Shown here one piece after another: positions 8,400 to 18,104 of a stretch of 30,673 nucleotides of DNA. The notes below the pieces were generated by a model that was not told where the DNA came from, searched no databases, and saw only the letters and a list, made by a program, of their open reading frames with translations. Source of the stretch: an uncultured Clostridia bacterium (GTDB lineage Bacteria > Bacillota > Clostridia > Christensenellales > UBA1242); NCBI GenBank assembly GCA_937874195.1, contig CALNBM010000048.1, positions 1-30,673 on the forward strand, written 5' to 3'. The stretch's first letter is position 1. Every line of letters begins with the position of its first letter. The position numbers were made by a program, and so were the translations under genes.

Positions 8400-8744
8400 A
8401 TGGCAGTAAACACTAAAAATGCTTACGGGAAAATAACTATTAGCGATACAGCTATTGCATGTGCCACTGTGCATATTACTAGAGATTGCTATGGCGTTAT
8501 TGATTTAACAACTAACAAGTTTATTTCTAAACCTTGCTTGGCTAAAAACAACCGATGCAGAGGCGTTAAGATAGTAACATTAGAAAATAGAATATTTATT
8601 GAATTATTTGTGGTATTAAAATACGGTGTTTCAATTAAGAGTGTTACTGAGAATTTAAAAAATGCAGTTAAATATGGCATTGAAAAATTCACTGGCATGA
8701 TTGTTGATTCAGTTAATATTAACATTGTTGGTGTTAGGGTTTAA
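8400..8744 (+). CDS. Asp23/Gls24 family envelope-stress protein (YloU-like)
   Basis: Member of the Asp23/Gls24/YloU family of small proteins associated with the cell envelope in Gram-positives; the precise biochemical role is not settled. The sequence has the family start NAYGKITISDTAIA and the tail ENLKNAVKYGIEKFTGM with VDSVNINIVGVRV. 114 aa is near the usual 110-120. AAAGGAG lies seven bases before the ATG. It is followed after about 40 bases by the FakA-type gene, as yloU-yloV are in Bacillus. A short inverted repeat TTATCA/TGATAA (about 8749-8772) sits just before the next ribosome binding site. Confidence 0.85.
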   Translation: MAVNTKNAYGKITISDTAIACATVHITRDCYGVIDLTTNKFISKPCLAKNNRCRGVKIVTLENRIFIELFVVLKYGVSIKSVTENLKNAVKYGIEKFTGMIVDSVNINIVGVRV

Positions 8745-8787
8745 ACCTTATCATCATTTTTCCACCTGATAAAAGGAGTTTTTGCAA

Positions 8788-10437
8788 ATGCTAAAAGCAA
8801 TTAATAACACATTGTTTCGCAAAATGATAAATGCTAGTGCTAAAATATTAGAAGAAAATAAAAAATTAATTGACTCGTTGAACGTTTTTCCAGTGCCCGA
8901 TGGCGACACCGGAACTAATATGAGTTTAACCTTTAACAGTGCAGTGCGAGAGATGAATGGCTGTTTAGAAAATAACTTTTCAAATATCGCTGACAGCTTG
9001 GCTAAAGGTGCATTAAGGGGAGCAAGAGGAAACTCTGGTGTTATTTTATCTCAAATATTAAAAGGTATATGCAATATTCTTGCATCATGTGAGAGTGATA
9101 TAACCACTAAGGTTTTTGCAAAAGCTTTGCAAGAAGGTTCCAATATTGCATACAAAGCAGTAACTAAGCCCAAAGAAGGCACGATGCTGACTGTAATTAG
9201 AATTATGGCAGAGTCCGCTAATAAAAATAAGAAATTTCAAAACTTTGAAGAATTTTTCAAAGCGGTTATTAATGACGGTGAAGCAATTCTTCAACAAACA
9301 CCAGAAATGTTGCCTGTGTTAAAAAAAGCCGGTGTTGTAGATGCAGGTGGCCGTGGGCTTGTTGTTATTTTTACCGGTATGCAAAGAATAATTGAAGGTG
9401 ATGAAAACCTTGATTTAAGCATTGAAGAAATGATTAATACTTACCAAGCAGACTCGCTAAGTAATGATTTTTTGGTGAATCTTGATAATCTTGCGGACAT
9501 TGAGTTTGCTTATTGCACGGAATTTATAGTATCTAACATGAAAAAGAAAACCACAACAAGCGATATTGATAAACTGCGAGAAAACTTGATGAACATTGGC
9601 GATTCTGTGATTTGTATAGGAGATTTACAGTTAGTTAAAGTGCATGTTCACACTAACCAACCAAACTTAGCGCTTGGTTATGCGCTCGAACTCGGCGAAA
9701 TAATTAGCATAAAAATTGAGAATATGTTAGAGCAAAACCGAGAACTTAAACGCGAAAACACAGCCAAAGAGCAGAATTTAAAAGAATTTGGCATGGTTTC
9801 AGTTGCACCGGGTGATGGAATTGCAAATGTGTTTAGAGATATTTTGGTGGACGATATTATCGAAGGTGGACAAACCATGAATCCTAGCGCTGAAGATATT
9901 GCTAAAGCAGTGGATAAAGTGCCAGCAAAAGCTGTTTTTGTAATGCCAAACAATAAAAATATAATTCTTGCAGCAGAACAAGCTAAAAACTTGACCAAAA
10001 AATATATTTATGTTGTTCCAACTGTGTCGGTAGCAGAAGGTTTAGCAGCCGCTCTTGGATTCAATCCAGAAGGCACGCTTGATGAGAACTTAGAATCTAT
10101 GAATAACAGCAAAAATGCTGTTAAATCGGCAAGTGTAACTTACGCAGTTAGAACCACTCACATTGATGGATTTGATTTAACAAAAGGCGATATTATCGGC
10201 TTAAACGAAAAAAATATTATTACAAAAGGCTCTCTTGTTAAAGATACAACCATTCAATTAATTGAAAAATTGATAACACCTGAAAGTGTGAATATAACGC
10301 TATTTTACGGAAAAGAAGTAAACGAAGAAGAAGCTGATGATTTTCAAAAAGAATTACAAGAAAAATATAATTATTGTGATATAACTATGCTTTATGGTGG
10401 TCAACCAGTTTACTATTATATTATTTCGATAGAATAA
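8788..10437 (+). CDS. fakA: DAK-domain fatty acid kinase FakA/YloV-like
   Basis: Phosphorylates fatty acids held by a FakB (DegV) partner so exogenous acids can enter phospholipid synthesis. The N-terminal DhaL/DAK2 domain has the metal and ATP-binding motif NVFPVPDGDTGTNM (about 32-45), with RGARGNSGVILSQ and AGGRGLVVI further on. A middle domain with CTEFIV and VKVHVHTNQP and a C-terminal DegV-like domain complete the usual three-part layout (549 aa). A TTG two codons upstream is in frame, but the ATG at 8788, nine bases after AAAAGGAG, is the better start. No FakB is in this window. Assignment rests on domain layout and the asp23 context; the family was earlier annotated as a dihydroxyacetone kinase. 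Confidence 0.88.
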   Translation: MLKAINNTLFRKMINASAKILEENKKLIDSLNVFPVPDGDTGTNMSLTFNSAVREMNGCLENNFSNIADSLAKGALRGARGNSGVILSQILKGICNILASCESDITTKVFAKALQEGSNIAYKAVTKPKEGTMLTVIRIMAESANKNKKFQNFEEFFKAVINDGEAILQQTPEMLPVLKKAGVVDAGGRGLVVIFTGMQRIIEGDENLDLSIEEMINTYQADSLSNDFLVNLDNLADIEFAYCTEFIVSNMKKKTTTSDIDKLRENLMNIGDSVICIGDLQLVKVHVHTNQPNLALGYALELGEIISIKIENMLEQNRELKRENTAKEQNLKEFGMVSVAPGDGIANVFRDILVDDIIEGGQTMNPSAEDIAKAVDKVPAKAVFVMPNNKNIILAAEQAKNLTKKYIYVVPTVSVAEGLAAALGFNPEGTLDENLESMNNSKNAVKSASVTYAVRTTHIDGFDLTKGDIIGLNEKNIITKGSLVKDTTIQLIEKLITPESVNITLFYGKEVNEEEADDFQKELQEKYNYCDITMLYGGQPVYYYIISIE

Positions 10438-10492
10438 TTCTCGTTTTGTAAAATAAATTAAACCTGTTTAATAGGAGAGTTTTAAAAGCTTA

Positions 10493-10912
10493 ATGTTAGA
10501 AAATCAAAATGAAAATGATTATGCAGAATTTTTATTTAATACTAATAAAATAAAGGGCGTAACGAGTCTGGAATTTATTTTAAAAAGTTCCCAACTTCAA
10601 AATAAATATGATAATGTAAAATTTTGGCAACTGCCTGATAAAGAAGCTTTTATTTTTTTGTTAAACGAAATTGTTAAGGGAGATTTTGATATTAATGATA
10701 TTTTATATATTTTAAGTGAACAAAAAATATTATCAGGCTTTAATGAATATATATTGGATTATATTAGTTCCAAAAAAATCAATAGTGAAGCTGAAGCAAA
10801 GAGACTAGAAAAGCTTGCTAAAATAAAACAAATTGATGCGCTTATAATTGAATTAATAAAGCAAGAATTTTATGCAGATAAAGATGCAGAAGCTCTTCAA
10901 AAACAAAAATAA
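10493..10912 (+). CDS. Hypothetical acidic/helical protein, 139 aa
   Basis: I do not recognise this protein. It is predicted soluble, rich in Glu, Lys, Asn and Ile, and mostly helical, with no membrane segment or signal peptide. The C-terminal third (SEAEAKRLEKLAKIKQID) looks like a short coiled coil. It lies 55 bases after the fakA-like gene, in the same direction, and is followed at once by a strong terminator, so it is probably the last gene of the asp23-fakA operon. GGAGAG lies about 14 bases before the ATG, which is a long spacing, so the true start might differ slightly. recG or sda genes, common here in other Firmicutes, are absent. Confidence 0.6.
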   Translation: MLENQNENDYAEFLFNTNKIKGVTSLEFILKSSQLQNKYDNVKFWQLPDKEAFIFLLNEIVKGDFDINDILYILSEQKILSGFNEYILDYISSKKINSEAEAKRLEKLAKIKQIDALIIELIKQEFYADKDAEALQKQK

Positions 10913-10933
10913 CACCTTATCGGTGTTTTTTTT
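10911..10933 (+). terminator. Rho-independent terminator
   Basis: AACACC (10911-10916) pairs with GGTGTT (10922-10927), followed by a T tract, overlapping the stop of the 139-aa gene. Ends the asp23-fakA transcript. Confidence 0.85.
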
Positions 10934-11134
10934 ATAAATTTTAAAAAAACTTACAATGTTTAGCCTTGCAGATTTATAACTTTAATTTTAAATAAAATAA
11001 AAAAAAGAAAAAAATAAAAAATTTAAACCGTTTTAAAAAATAAAAACGGACATTTAATTTGATTTATTAGTTTATCCTTGTTAAATAAATTGTTATAACA
11101 TAAAACACTTTCGTAAGAAAGTTTAAATCGAATA

Positions 11135-11162
11135 TTGACTTTTAGTATTTATCAGGTATAAT
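11135..11162 (+). promoter_or_regulatory. Strong sigma-A promoter for the phosphoesterase pair
   Basis: TTGACT, 16 bases, TATAAT, about 48 bases before the metallophosphoesterase start. A small hairpin ACTTTC-GTAA-GAAAGT (11107-11122) lies just upstream. The rest of the 10934-11134 gap is AT-rich, with an inverted repeat CCGTTTT/AAAACGG. Confidence 0.75.
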
Positions 11163-11209
11163 ATATAAATAAGTTTAATAATAATAGAAAAATTGGGAGT
11201 TTTAAGTGC

Positions 11210-12502
11210 ATGACTAAAAACCAAAAGAAAAAAGCTATATTAAAAGAATATAGTAGAGGAACCTCAAAAGATGACCCAACAGTAAATTCAAGAGTTTTCG
11301 ACTTTTCAAATAAATTTTCTAAAATGCAATTATGTTTTATTGGCGATGTGCACTTCGGCACTCCTGATTCTAATATCGAGGGTGTTATTGATAATTTAAA
11401 ATATGCATCACAGCAGGAAAATGCTATAGTGTTTTTTATGGGTGATATGATGAATGCTGCCATATTAGGTAGTAAATCTGATATTTATGCTGAAGTGCTA
11501 ACACCACAAGCACAGTTGGATTTGTTTACTAAAATTTTAACTTATTCACAAGGAAATATTGAAGTTCCAAAATATTTGGTAAAACTTTTAGAAGAAAATA
11601 AAATTTTTCTTCCCGATGATTCTTTAAAATGTTTAGATAAAGCAAAAAGTAATATAGCAACAATTAATGAAGGAAATCACGAAGCAAGAATTTATAAAGC
11701 TGTTGGTATTTCACCATCTAAAACAGTTGCTGAAACTGCGGGAGTAGATGAAGCATTTGCACCATATTTTTCTAATACTGAAATTAAATTAAAAAATAAT
11801 CATGAAAAAGATAAAAGCATATCGTTTAAAATTGTTGGTCATCATGGCACAGGCAATAGCAATATTGATCATGTTGTTAGTAGATACCCAAAGCAAGTTG
11901 ATGGTGCAGACTTGTATGTTATAGGGCATACACATGATCATGTGCAAACTTCTAGAAGATATGTTGATTTGAAAATAGATGAAAACGGCCAAGAAAAACA
12001 AGTTTATAGAGATGTTGAGTTTATATCTTTACCTGCTAGTGGCGGGGGAACTTATGCTGCAGGTATGTCACTTCCAAAGCGTCATCAACAAACTGCGGTT
12101 TGGATGGAAATTGAACCACAGATAAACCCTCAAGCGGGTAAAATTTCCGCAACAGGTGTTACATATCCCGATTATATTGTGGCTAAATCATTTTTTTCTC
12201 CTAGTTTAAATCAAAGCTATAATAAAAAAATGGAAAGGCCGGTGCGTCAAGCTAAATATGTGATACGAAATATGTCCGAAAATCTTATGGGGGTTTTAAA
12301 AAACAGTGTAGACAGTTCTCTTGAAAATATCAAGGAATATGGCGATGAAGTAACAAAAGCTATTATAGATGCAATTCGAGTTAAACCATTAAAAGAACCG
12401 AAAGGTTTTGTTGAATATTTAGAACAGAAACAAAAAAGTGAGCAAGTGGAAAATTTAAAAGATAATAACGGAAATTCTTCTGTAAACGAGATGGAAAAAT
12501 AA
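11210..12502 (+). CDS. Calcineurin-like metallophosphoesterase
   Basis: Dinuclear-metal phosphoesterase of unknown substrate. All ligand motifs are present in order: GDVHFG (about 45-50), GDMMN (78-82), GNHE (about 154-157), GHHG (about 210) and GHTHDH (about 238). The last 90 residues are charged and low-complexity, and basic residues (KNQKKKAILK) open the N-terminus. There is no signal peptide, so it should act in the cytoplasm. The long insert between GDMMN and GNHE is unlike short YfcE-type enzymes. It forms an operon with the next gene (16-base gap), which is a degenerate paralogue. Substrate class (nuclease or nucleotide phosphatase) cannot be told from the sequence. Start chosen for its promoter spacing; GGGAG is about 13 bases upstream. 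Confidence 0.8.
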   Translation: MTKNQKKKAILKEYSRGTSKDDPTVNSRVFDFSNKFSKMQLCFIGDVHFGTPDSNIEGVIDNLKYASQQENAIVFFMGDMMNAAILGSKSDIYAEVLTPQAQLDLFTKILTYSQGNIEVPKYLVKLLEENKIFLPDDSLKCLDKAKSNIATINEGNHEARIYKAVGISPSKTVAETAGVDEAFAPYFSNTEIKLKNNHEKDKSISFKIVGHHGTGNSNIDHVVSRYPKQVDGADLYVIGHTHDHVQTSRRYVDLKIDENGQEKQVYRDVEFISLPASGGGTYAAGMSLPKRHQQTAVWMEIEPQINPQAGKISATGVTYPDYIVAKSFFSPSLNQSYNKKMERPVRQAKYVIRNMSENLMGVLKNSVDSSLENIKEYGDEVTKAIIDAIRVKPLKEPKGFVEYLEQKQKSEQVENLKDNNGNSSVNEMEK

Positions 12503-12518
12503 AAAATAGGGTGATATT

Positions 12519-13979
12519 ATGACAAAAAAAGATAAAGAAGTTCTAAGCGAAGATAAACCTGTATCAATTGAAGAAATTGCAAAAAGTGCGGATGATGTTC
12601 GAAAAAGGCTATTAGATGTGTGCGAAGTGAAATATACCGATATTGCACCTAGTTCTTTTGATTATCAGTCTTCCAGAAAGGATTTAGGATTAAATATTAT
12701 CTCAAATGCAGATATAGGTTATGCTGCTGCGCAGATTGGAGAGCATATTGCAAAAAGAGTTCCTTATATAGAAGAACTTGAATATAATGTGAATTTAATG
12801 AAAAATTCTCCTAATGCAGTTGTTATTTTAAATGGAAATCTATTCACATTTGTTCCAAATTCTAATCAAACAGGGCTTCTTAGTTATAAAACTCAAATTG
12901 CTTATTTTCATTCACTGTTTAAAGAACTTGCAGATCAAGGTAAAATTTTAGCGATAATTCGTGGAACTGAAGAACATAAAATTGATAGCAGGCATAAAAT
13001 CGATCCTTTGAAATACTTAGCAATGTCGCTAGGTTTAGAAAATAAAGTTTCAAATGAGGCATTAATTAATGTTGGATTTAAAGATGACACTTTTGGCGAT
13101 GTTAATGTTAAATTAAGATCAATAAACTGGCAAAATGTTGCTACTACTGCTAATTATATCAAAAATACCATGCATCAAAGAGCAACTCAAAAACCGGGTG
13201 CGGATATTTATTTTTCAAGAACAGCTCTAAATGTGTTCTCAGTTGAGCGTCAAAGTCAAATAGAAGAGGGTAAGCAAATCGAAAAGCCAATTTATTTATT
13301 GTCTGCAGGACCCTATAAGCCTTTTGCTGGTGCAAAAAGTGCAGGTTCAGAATATAATTCTGTTCGTGATGCAGAACTTGCACCTAGTTTATATTGGACA
13401 AAAATATCGGCAATTAAATCACAGTATAATGATTACGATTATGACATTTTTGCTAGACAAAAGAATTATTTAGCTCATCAAGAGTTAAAGAAAAGCGTTG
13501 ATGAAACCACCTCAAAAATTTTAACTGAACAAAATAATGTAATAGAAATTGTTGGAAATGTGTTTGTTAATAGGTTGCTTGAACTAAAAGCAGAAAATTC
13601 AAATGAGAATGCTAAAAAGATAAGAGAAGTGTTAGAAGAAAATAAAGCAACTGAGAAAAGAAATAGTGAAATTCGAAAATATGTAAAACAAAAACGCGGA
13701 ATAGTTGAAATTGAAGAAGAAGATAAGATTCATGACGCAGGAAGTGATGTTGAACAAAAGGGCGTTATTACAGAAATTAAAGACTTATCTAAAGTTTCGT
13801 TTGAAGAAAAAGATAACACAGATAGAGCAAGGCATATTAACGAAATCATATCTCCTGAAGTTGCCGGTTTAGGTATGGAAAAAGGCGATGGAGACTTTCC
13901 TGAATCGCCTACTAGAACTGATGGAAATAAAACTCAAAAAGATAAAAAAGATGATAATCAATTATCGCTTGATTTTTAA
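12519..13979 (+). CDS. Inactive paralogue of the metallophosphoesterase, with clamp-like C-terminal motif
   Basis: This 486-aa protein aligns by eye with its upstream neighbour but lacks the metal ligands. Where the neighbour has VFFMGDMMN, this one has VVILNGNLFTF (about 101-111). GNHE is replaced by RGTEEH (148-153). GADLYVIGHTHDH is replaced by GADIYFSRTALN (about 227-238), and LPASGGGTYAAG by LLSAGPYKPFAG. It should therefore be a pseudoenzyme, perhaps a partner of the active one. A charged, probably disordered tail (about 390-480) ends in QLSLDF at the very C-terminus, which fits the QLxLxF/L sliding-clamp-binding consensus. RBS AGGGTG lies seven bases before the ATG. Function unknown. 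Confidence 0.65.
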   Translation: MTKKDKEVLSEDKPVSIEEIAKSADDVRKRLLDVCEVKYTDIAPSSFDYQSSRKDLGLNIISNADIGYAAAQIGEHIAKRVPYIEELEYNVNLMKNSPNAVVILNGNLFTFVPNSNQTGLLSYKTQIAYFHSLFKELADQGKILAIIRGTEEHKIDSRHKIDPLKYLAMSLGLENKVSNEALINVGFKDDTFGDVNVKLRSINWQNVATTANYIKNTMHQRATQKPGADIYFSRTALNVFSVERQSQIEEGKQIEKPIYLLSAGPYKPFAGAKSAGSEYNSVRDAELAPSLYWTKISAIKSQYNDYDYDIFARQKNYLAHQELKKSVDETTSKILTEQNNVIEIVGNVFVNRLLELKAENSNENAKKIREVLEENKATEKRNSEIRKYVKQKRGIVEIEEEDKIHDAGSDVEQKGVITEIKDLSKVSFEEKDNTDRARHINEIISPEVAGLGMEKGDGDFPESPTRTDGNKTQKDKKDDNQLSLDF

Positions 13980-14113
13980 ATAAATATCACATTTCGTTAA
14001 AATTTGCTTTTAAGATTGCAGATTTTTATTAGTTTAAAAGTTTAATATCTTAAACTATAATTAAGTTGCCAATGCAAATATTTCAATTTAAAAAACACTC
14101 TATTATAAAATAT

Positions 14114-14136
14114 AAGCCCTATAAAGGGCTTTTTTT
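14114..14136 (+). terminator. Rho-independent terminator of the phosphoesterase operon
   Basis: AAGCCCT (14114-14120) pairs with AGGGCTT (14125-14131), followed by a T tract. The rest of the 13980-14311 gap is AT-rich; a TATAAT-like box about 25 bases before the next gene is its likely -10. Confidence 0.85.
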
Positions 14137-14311
14137 ATAAAGCAAACCTCATATTGACTTAAAAAAACTTAACAGGTAAAAAATATTACTTTTAAAAAAA
14201 AGTCGAACTTAAAAATAACAAAGGATGACTTTATTATTTAAAATATTATTTTAACTCATAATTTTTAAGTAAAATCGTTTAGAACTATAATATATTGTCA
14301 AAAATTTATTT

Positions 14312-15793
14312 ATGAAAACAATTTGGAAAAATAATATAAAAAGCTTTAACAAACTAAATAAAAATATTAAGTGCGACACTTTAATTATAGGTGGTGGAAT
14401 TGCTGGACTTTGGTGTGCGTATAATTTATCTAAGCAAGGACAAAAAGTTTGCATTCTTGAAGCGAACAAAGTTGGTAGTGGAGTGACTTCTGGCTCAACT
14501 GCAATTTTAAATTATGCGCAGTTAATAATTTATGATACTTTAATAAAAAAACATGGCGAAAAAGTTGCTAAAAGATATTTAGACGATACTATAAACGCAA
14601 TAAATCAAATTAAAAATGTTACAGAAAGTGAAAATATCGATTGCAATTTAAATAAAACCGATTTTGTTTTATTTACAACAAAAACATGTGGTGCAACTAA
14701 ATTAAAAAAAGAAAAAATTGCACTGGAAAAATTAGGCGTGGAAACAAAATTTGTTGAACTAGAAGAATTGCCATATAAAATAAAAAAAGCACTTTCAATT
14801 AAAGGTTCGTATCTGCTTGACCCATTATTATTGTTAAATGGGCTAACAAACTATGTGATAAGTAAAGGCGGAGAAATTTATGAAAACACCATGGTTACTA
14901 GTCAACCAGATGGAAAGGTAATTGAAGTTGATGGATATAAAGTGGAGGCAAAAAATTTTATAATTGCCACGCATTATCCATATATTAATTTTCCGGGTTT
15001 TTATTTTCTTAAACTGTATCAATCGCAAAATTATATTATTGTATTTAAGCCAAATGAGAAACAAAAAAATTTTGCGGCTAACACAACTTATGAATGTATA
15101 GATAAAAATAGTTTTGAATATAGACGAATAGGGAAGAACATTTTGTGTTTAGGTCCGGATGTTAGAACGGGAACAAAGCCTTATATAAGCAAGTATCAAA
15201 TAATTCGTGACCACCTAAATGAGTATTTTGAAGGCTATGAAGAGATATTTCGGTTTAGTGCACAAGATTGTATCACCGCAGATGGTCTTCCTTATGCCGG
15301 ATTATATAGTGATTTTTTAGATAATGTGTATGTGCTAACAGGTTTTAACAAATGGGGAATAACAAATTCTTTTATAACTGCGGAAGTGATATGCAATAAG
15401 ATATTAAATAAATCAAATAAAAAACAAGAAAATATATATGCCCCAGATAGAAATAATTTTTTTGCTTCAATTATTAAAACTATTGAAAATTTGGGTGTAG
15501 ACATTGCAGGCTGGTCAAATAACTTATTAAATGTAGACTCGAAAAAAATAACACGCATAAAAAACAATCAAGGTGCAGTTGTTAAAATAAATGGCATGCG
15601 GGTGGGAGTATATCGAAATGAAAATGGAAAACTCCATATTATTAGAGGAACTTGCACTCATCTTGGCTGTGCATTAAGATGGAATAAAGACGAAAATAGT
15701 TTTGATTGTCCTTGCCATGGCTCCCGATTTGATATTAACGGCAATATTTTAAATAATCCTGCAATAAAAAAGGCCGAGAAGATTAAAACTTAA
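14312..15793 (+). CDS. FAD-dependent oxidoreductase with C-terminal Rieske domain
   Basis: Two-domain protein. The N-terminal DAO-type flavoprotein domain (about 20-370) has the dinucleotide-binding loop TLIIGGGIAGLWCAYNL (about 24-40) and the C-terminal FAD contact YVLTGFNKWGITN. The last 90 residues are a Rieske [2Fe-2S] domain with both ligand pairs, CTHLGC and CPCHGSRFD. The same DAO-Rieske fusion is known in Bacillus as YhfW (about 500 aa; this one is 493). The electron donor, acceptor and substrate are unknown. It is a single gene with its own weak promoter and poor ribosome binding site. A Rieske flavoprotein is a little unexpected if the host is a strict anaerobe, but such fusions do occur in clostridia. 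Confidence 0.85.
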   Translation: MKTIWKNNIKSFNKLNKNIKCDTLIIGGGIAGLWCAYNLSKQGQKVCILEANKVGSGVTSGSTAILNYAQLIIYDTLIKKHGEKVAKRYLDDTINAINQIKNVTESENIDCNLNKTDFVLFTTKTCGATKLKKEKIALEKLGVETKFVELEELPYKIKKALSIKGSYLLDPLLLLNGLTNYVISKGGEIYENTMVTSQPDGKVIEVDGYKVEAKNFIIATHYPYINFPGFYFLKLYQSQNYIIVFKPNEKQKNFAANTTYECIDKNSFEYRRIGKNILCLGPDVRTGTKPYISKYQIIRDHLNEYFEGYEEIFRFSAQDCITADGLPYAGLYSDFLDNVYVLTGFNKWGITNSFITAEVICNKILNKSNKKQENIYAPDRNNFFASIIKTIENLGVDIAGWSNNLLNVDSKKITRIKNNQGAVVKINGMRVGVYRNENGKLHIIRGTCTHLGCALRWNKDENSFDCPCHGSRFDINGNILNNPAIKKAEKIKT

Positions 15794-16376
15794 ATCAAAA
15801 TCGTTTTAATTTAATATAGTTGTTTTTATAAAATAATTTTTAATTAAGTGATTCTTTAAAGTCACTAAATTGTTAAATTTTTTTAAGAACTATCACATAA
15901 TTTTTATTATGAAAGATACAAAGTAGGGACCTGTCATTTCAAGGCACAAAGAAAAAAACCTTCATTATATTAGCTGTTAGTGTTTATTTTTATGTAAATT
16001 TTATAAAATAAAAATCAGGTGCATATGTATAACATTTTTTTTTAAAAAAAAATTTATAGTTTGCTAAAAGCAAATGTTTTGTAAATTATTATTCATTGTT
16101 ATTTTTTATTAACACTTGTTGTAAATACCATATTTACAATTAATAACAACTATATTTTGAAATAAAATCTAATTTAACGATACCATTTAAATTTAAAAGA
16201 ATATATAGAGTTGTTTTAAACTTTATGATATAATTAGAGTTATGAACTATAATTAAACTAAAATTTATATTTTTTTATATAAACCAAAAAATTAAAAATT
16301 TTTTTTGAAACATAAGATAAAAAATTTATCATTTTAAACTAAAAGTAAAATCATGATAAGTACAAAGGATAACAAT
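15794..16376 (+). other. Gap with an inverted repeat, no gene seen
   Basis: About 580 AT-rich bases between the Rieske protein and the HopA1-like protein. The clearest structure is TTGTAAATA-cca-TATTTACAA (16119-16139), a perfect 9-bp inverted repeat that could be an operator. A weaker hairpin AGTGA/TCACT lies near 15847-15866, and a TATAAT box near 16229. No convincing ORF. Confidence 0.5.
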
Positions 16377-18101
16377 ATGGAAAAAGTTAAAAAAGGAATT
16401 TTAGAAAAAATCGAAGGTGCTAATTTAAATAAGCTGATGGATTTAGCATACAGTAATGGTTCTTTTTCTTATGATTATTTGGTTGGCATTAATGCAAGAA
16501 AAAGCGGTAAATATTCATCTTTTAAAGATATTGAAGATTATTGTTTTTTAATTTATACTCATTGGTATAATAATTTATTAAAGATAAATGATGGAGATAA
16601 AAAACCTGAAGTTTTTCAAGCAATTCAAAAAATACGAAATAACTCTAAATACAAACCTGAAAATATGAAGCAGTCCGGTTTTTATAATTTTTTCAGTAGT
16701 GCATTTGACAAAGAAATTGGTGTTAAGGAAATAACGCCTGTGCTTATGCAAAACTTTATTTGGGAACACAATCAAGGTTCTGGTGGATTTATGCATGTTC
16801 AAACCAATCGCATTAATATGCATGAGCAAAAAACTGATGTAACAATAAGGCTATATTTAAATTTAGATATTAATAATATTTTTCCTTTTTCCAAACAATT
16901 ATTAGAAATTTGCTTAGAAAAAAACATTAATTTATACACTAAAATGGGTTCTAATGATTCACGAAATGAAAATATTGTTATTTACACGAATTATCAAGAA
17001 GCCGGTAAAATTATCGAAGTTATAGATTCTATTAGAGATAAGAACCCTCGACTTTTTAAAGGAGCGGAAAATATAAATCCTGTCATGGGGAAAATTAATA
17101 ACTACATAGGTTTTGGCGAGGAACCTGTTTATAAAAGTTCGTCTTTTAATATTGAAAGAGCGAATGCTATTGGCGACGCAGTAAACACTGCAAACAATAA
17201 ATTTTATAAAGAAACTATTTTAAAAGAAGAGAGCGCACCGACAATTAACACTTCTACTGGTGGAACACTACATAGAGATGATTATTTTGTATACATGTTT
17301 AAAAATATTATAAAACAGAAATATGATGAAAAAGATTTTGATTTTTCGCTTAGTTCTTTACAACCGCAAATAAGTGTTTTAAAACGAAATCTAATAGATT
17401 TTACGCCCGATGATAAAATCTTATTTTTATTAAAAAACAAACACAATCAATCCGTTTCTATTTCAATAGATATGAAAAGCATTGAAGATAAATTATGCAG
17501 TGTTTTTGGTTACATGGGTGGAGATAATCGAATTGAAAAGTTGTATTTTTTTACCAATAATGTTTTGAATACCACTAATAGCAAAACTATTAGTACTTCC
17601 ACAAAAAAACTATTATCAACAGACGAATACTTGGATTATATTATAAAAAAAGCGTCTATAAATGAATTATATAAAAATATTATCGATATTAAAACAGGTA
17701 AAAAAATCTTCACTGTTCATGAAAAATATGAGAAATTAAAATTTTATGAAAATGCATTGCATGAAATAACAGAGAACACTAAATTAGGCAAAACTTATGT
17801 GGCTGTTGCCAGAACTAATTTTAAACTTGATATAGAACAGGGCATTAGTCCAAACTTAAATTTAACTATGTTAGAAAATAATAAAAATAATGAATCTCAA
17901 TCGACAAATTCTATTAAATTAGATTTTGATATTGCGTCAAAATTAAAAAGTGTTTTTCCAGAAAAAAGTGAGGAAGCAAAAGCGTTGCTTCACTCTAGAA
18001 AATTTGTGGAACCAATTTTTAAAAAATATGATGTTTCTTATGATTATCCACACCTCAACCTTAGCTCACTTAAATCCCATGAAATAGATATGGAGAGATA
18101 G
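16377..18101 (+). CDS. Large protein with HopA1-like domain, function unknown
   Basis: 574 aa, no signal peptide or membrane segment. The middle part (about 155-265) resembles the HopA1 domain first known from a Pseudomonas type III effector and later found in many bacteria: VTIRLYLNL, a helical stretch, NENIVIYTNY, then IGFGEEP and SSSFNIERANAI. In that family the Arg/Tyr-Leu-Asn segment, the D/N-x-IVIY strand and the GFGEEP...SF..R motif recur in this order. Flanking regions are unlike anything I know. The start at 16377 is preferred over an in-frame ATG at 16353 because AAAGGA lies seven bases before it. It seems to be monocistronic or coupled to a tiny downstream ORF. The role may be host interaction or conflict, but this is inference. 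Confidence 0.5.
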   Translation: MEKVKKGILEKIEGANLNKLMDLAYSNGSFSYDYLVGINARKSGKYSSFKDIEDYCFLIYTHWYNNLLKINDGDKKPEVFQAIQKIRNNSKYKPENMKQSGFYNFFSSAFDKEIGVKEITPVLMQNFIWEHNQGSGGFMHVQTNRINMHEQKTDVTIRLYLNLDINNIFPFSKQLLEICLEKNINLYTKMGSNDSRNENIVIYTNYQEAGKIIEVIDSIRDKNPRLFKGAENINPVMGKINNYIGFGEEPVYKSSSFNIERANAIGDAVNTANNKFYKETILKEESAPTINTSTGGTLHRDDYFVYMFKNIIKQKYDEKDFDFSLSSLQPQISVLKRNLIDFTPDDKILFLLKNKHNQSVSISIDMKSIEDKLCSVFGYMGGDNRIEKLYFFTNNVLNTTNSKTISTSTKKLLSTDEYLDYIIKKASINELYKNIIDIKTGKKIFTVHEKYEKLKFYENALHEITENTKLGKTYVAVARTNFKLDIEQGISPNLNLTMLENNKNNESQSTNSIKLDFDIASKLKSVFPEKSEEAKALLHSRKFVEPIFKKYDVSYDYPHLNLSSLKSHEIDMER

Positions 18102-18104
18102 GAA

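Noticed and set aside
11210..13979. Part of a tailed prophage
   Set aside because: No terminase, portal, capsid or tail genes are nearby, and the pair has its own promoter and terminator.
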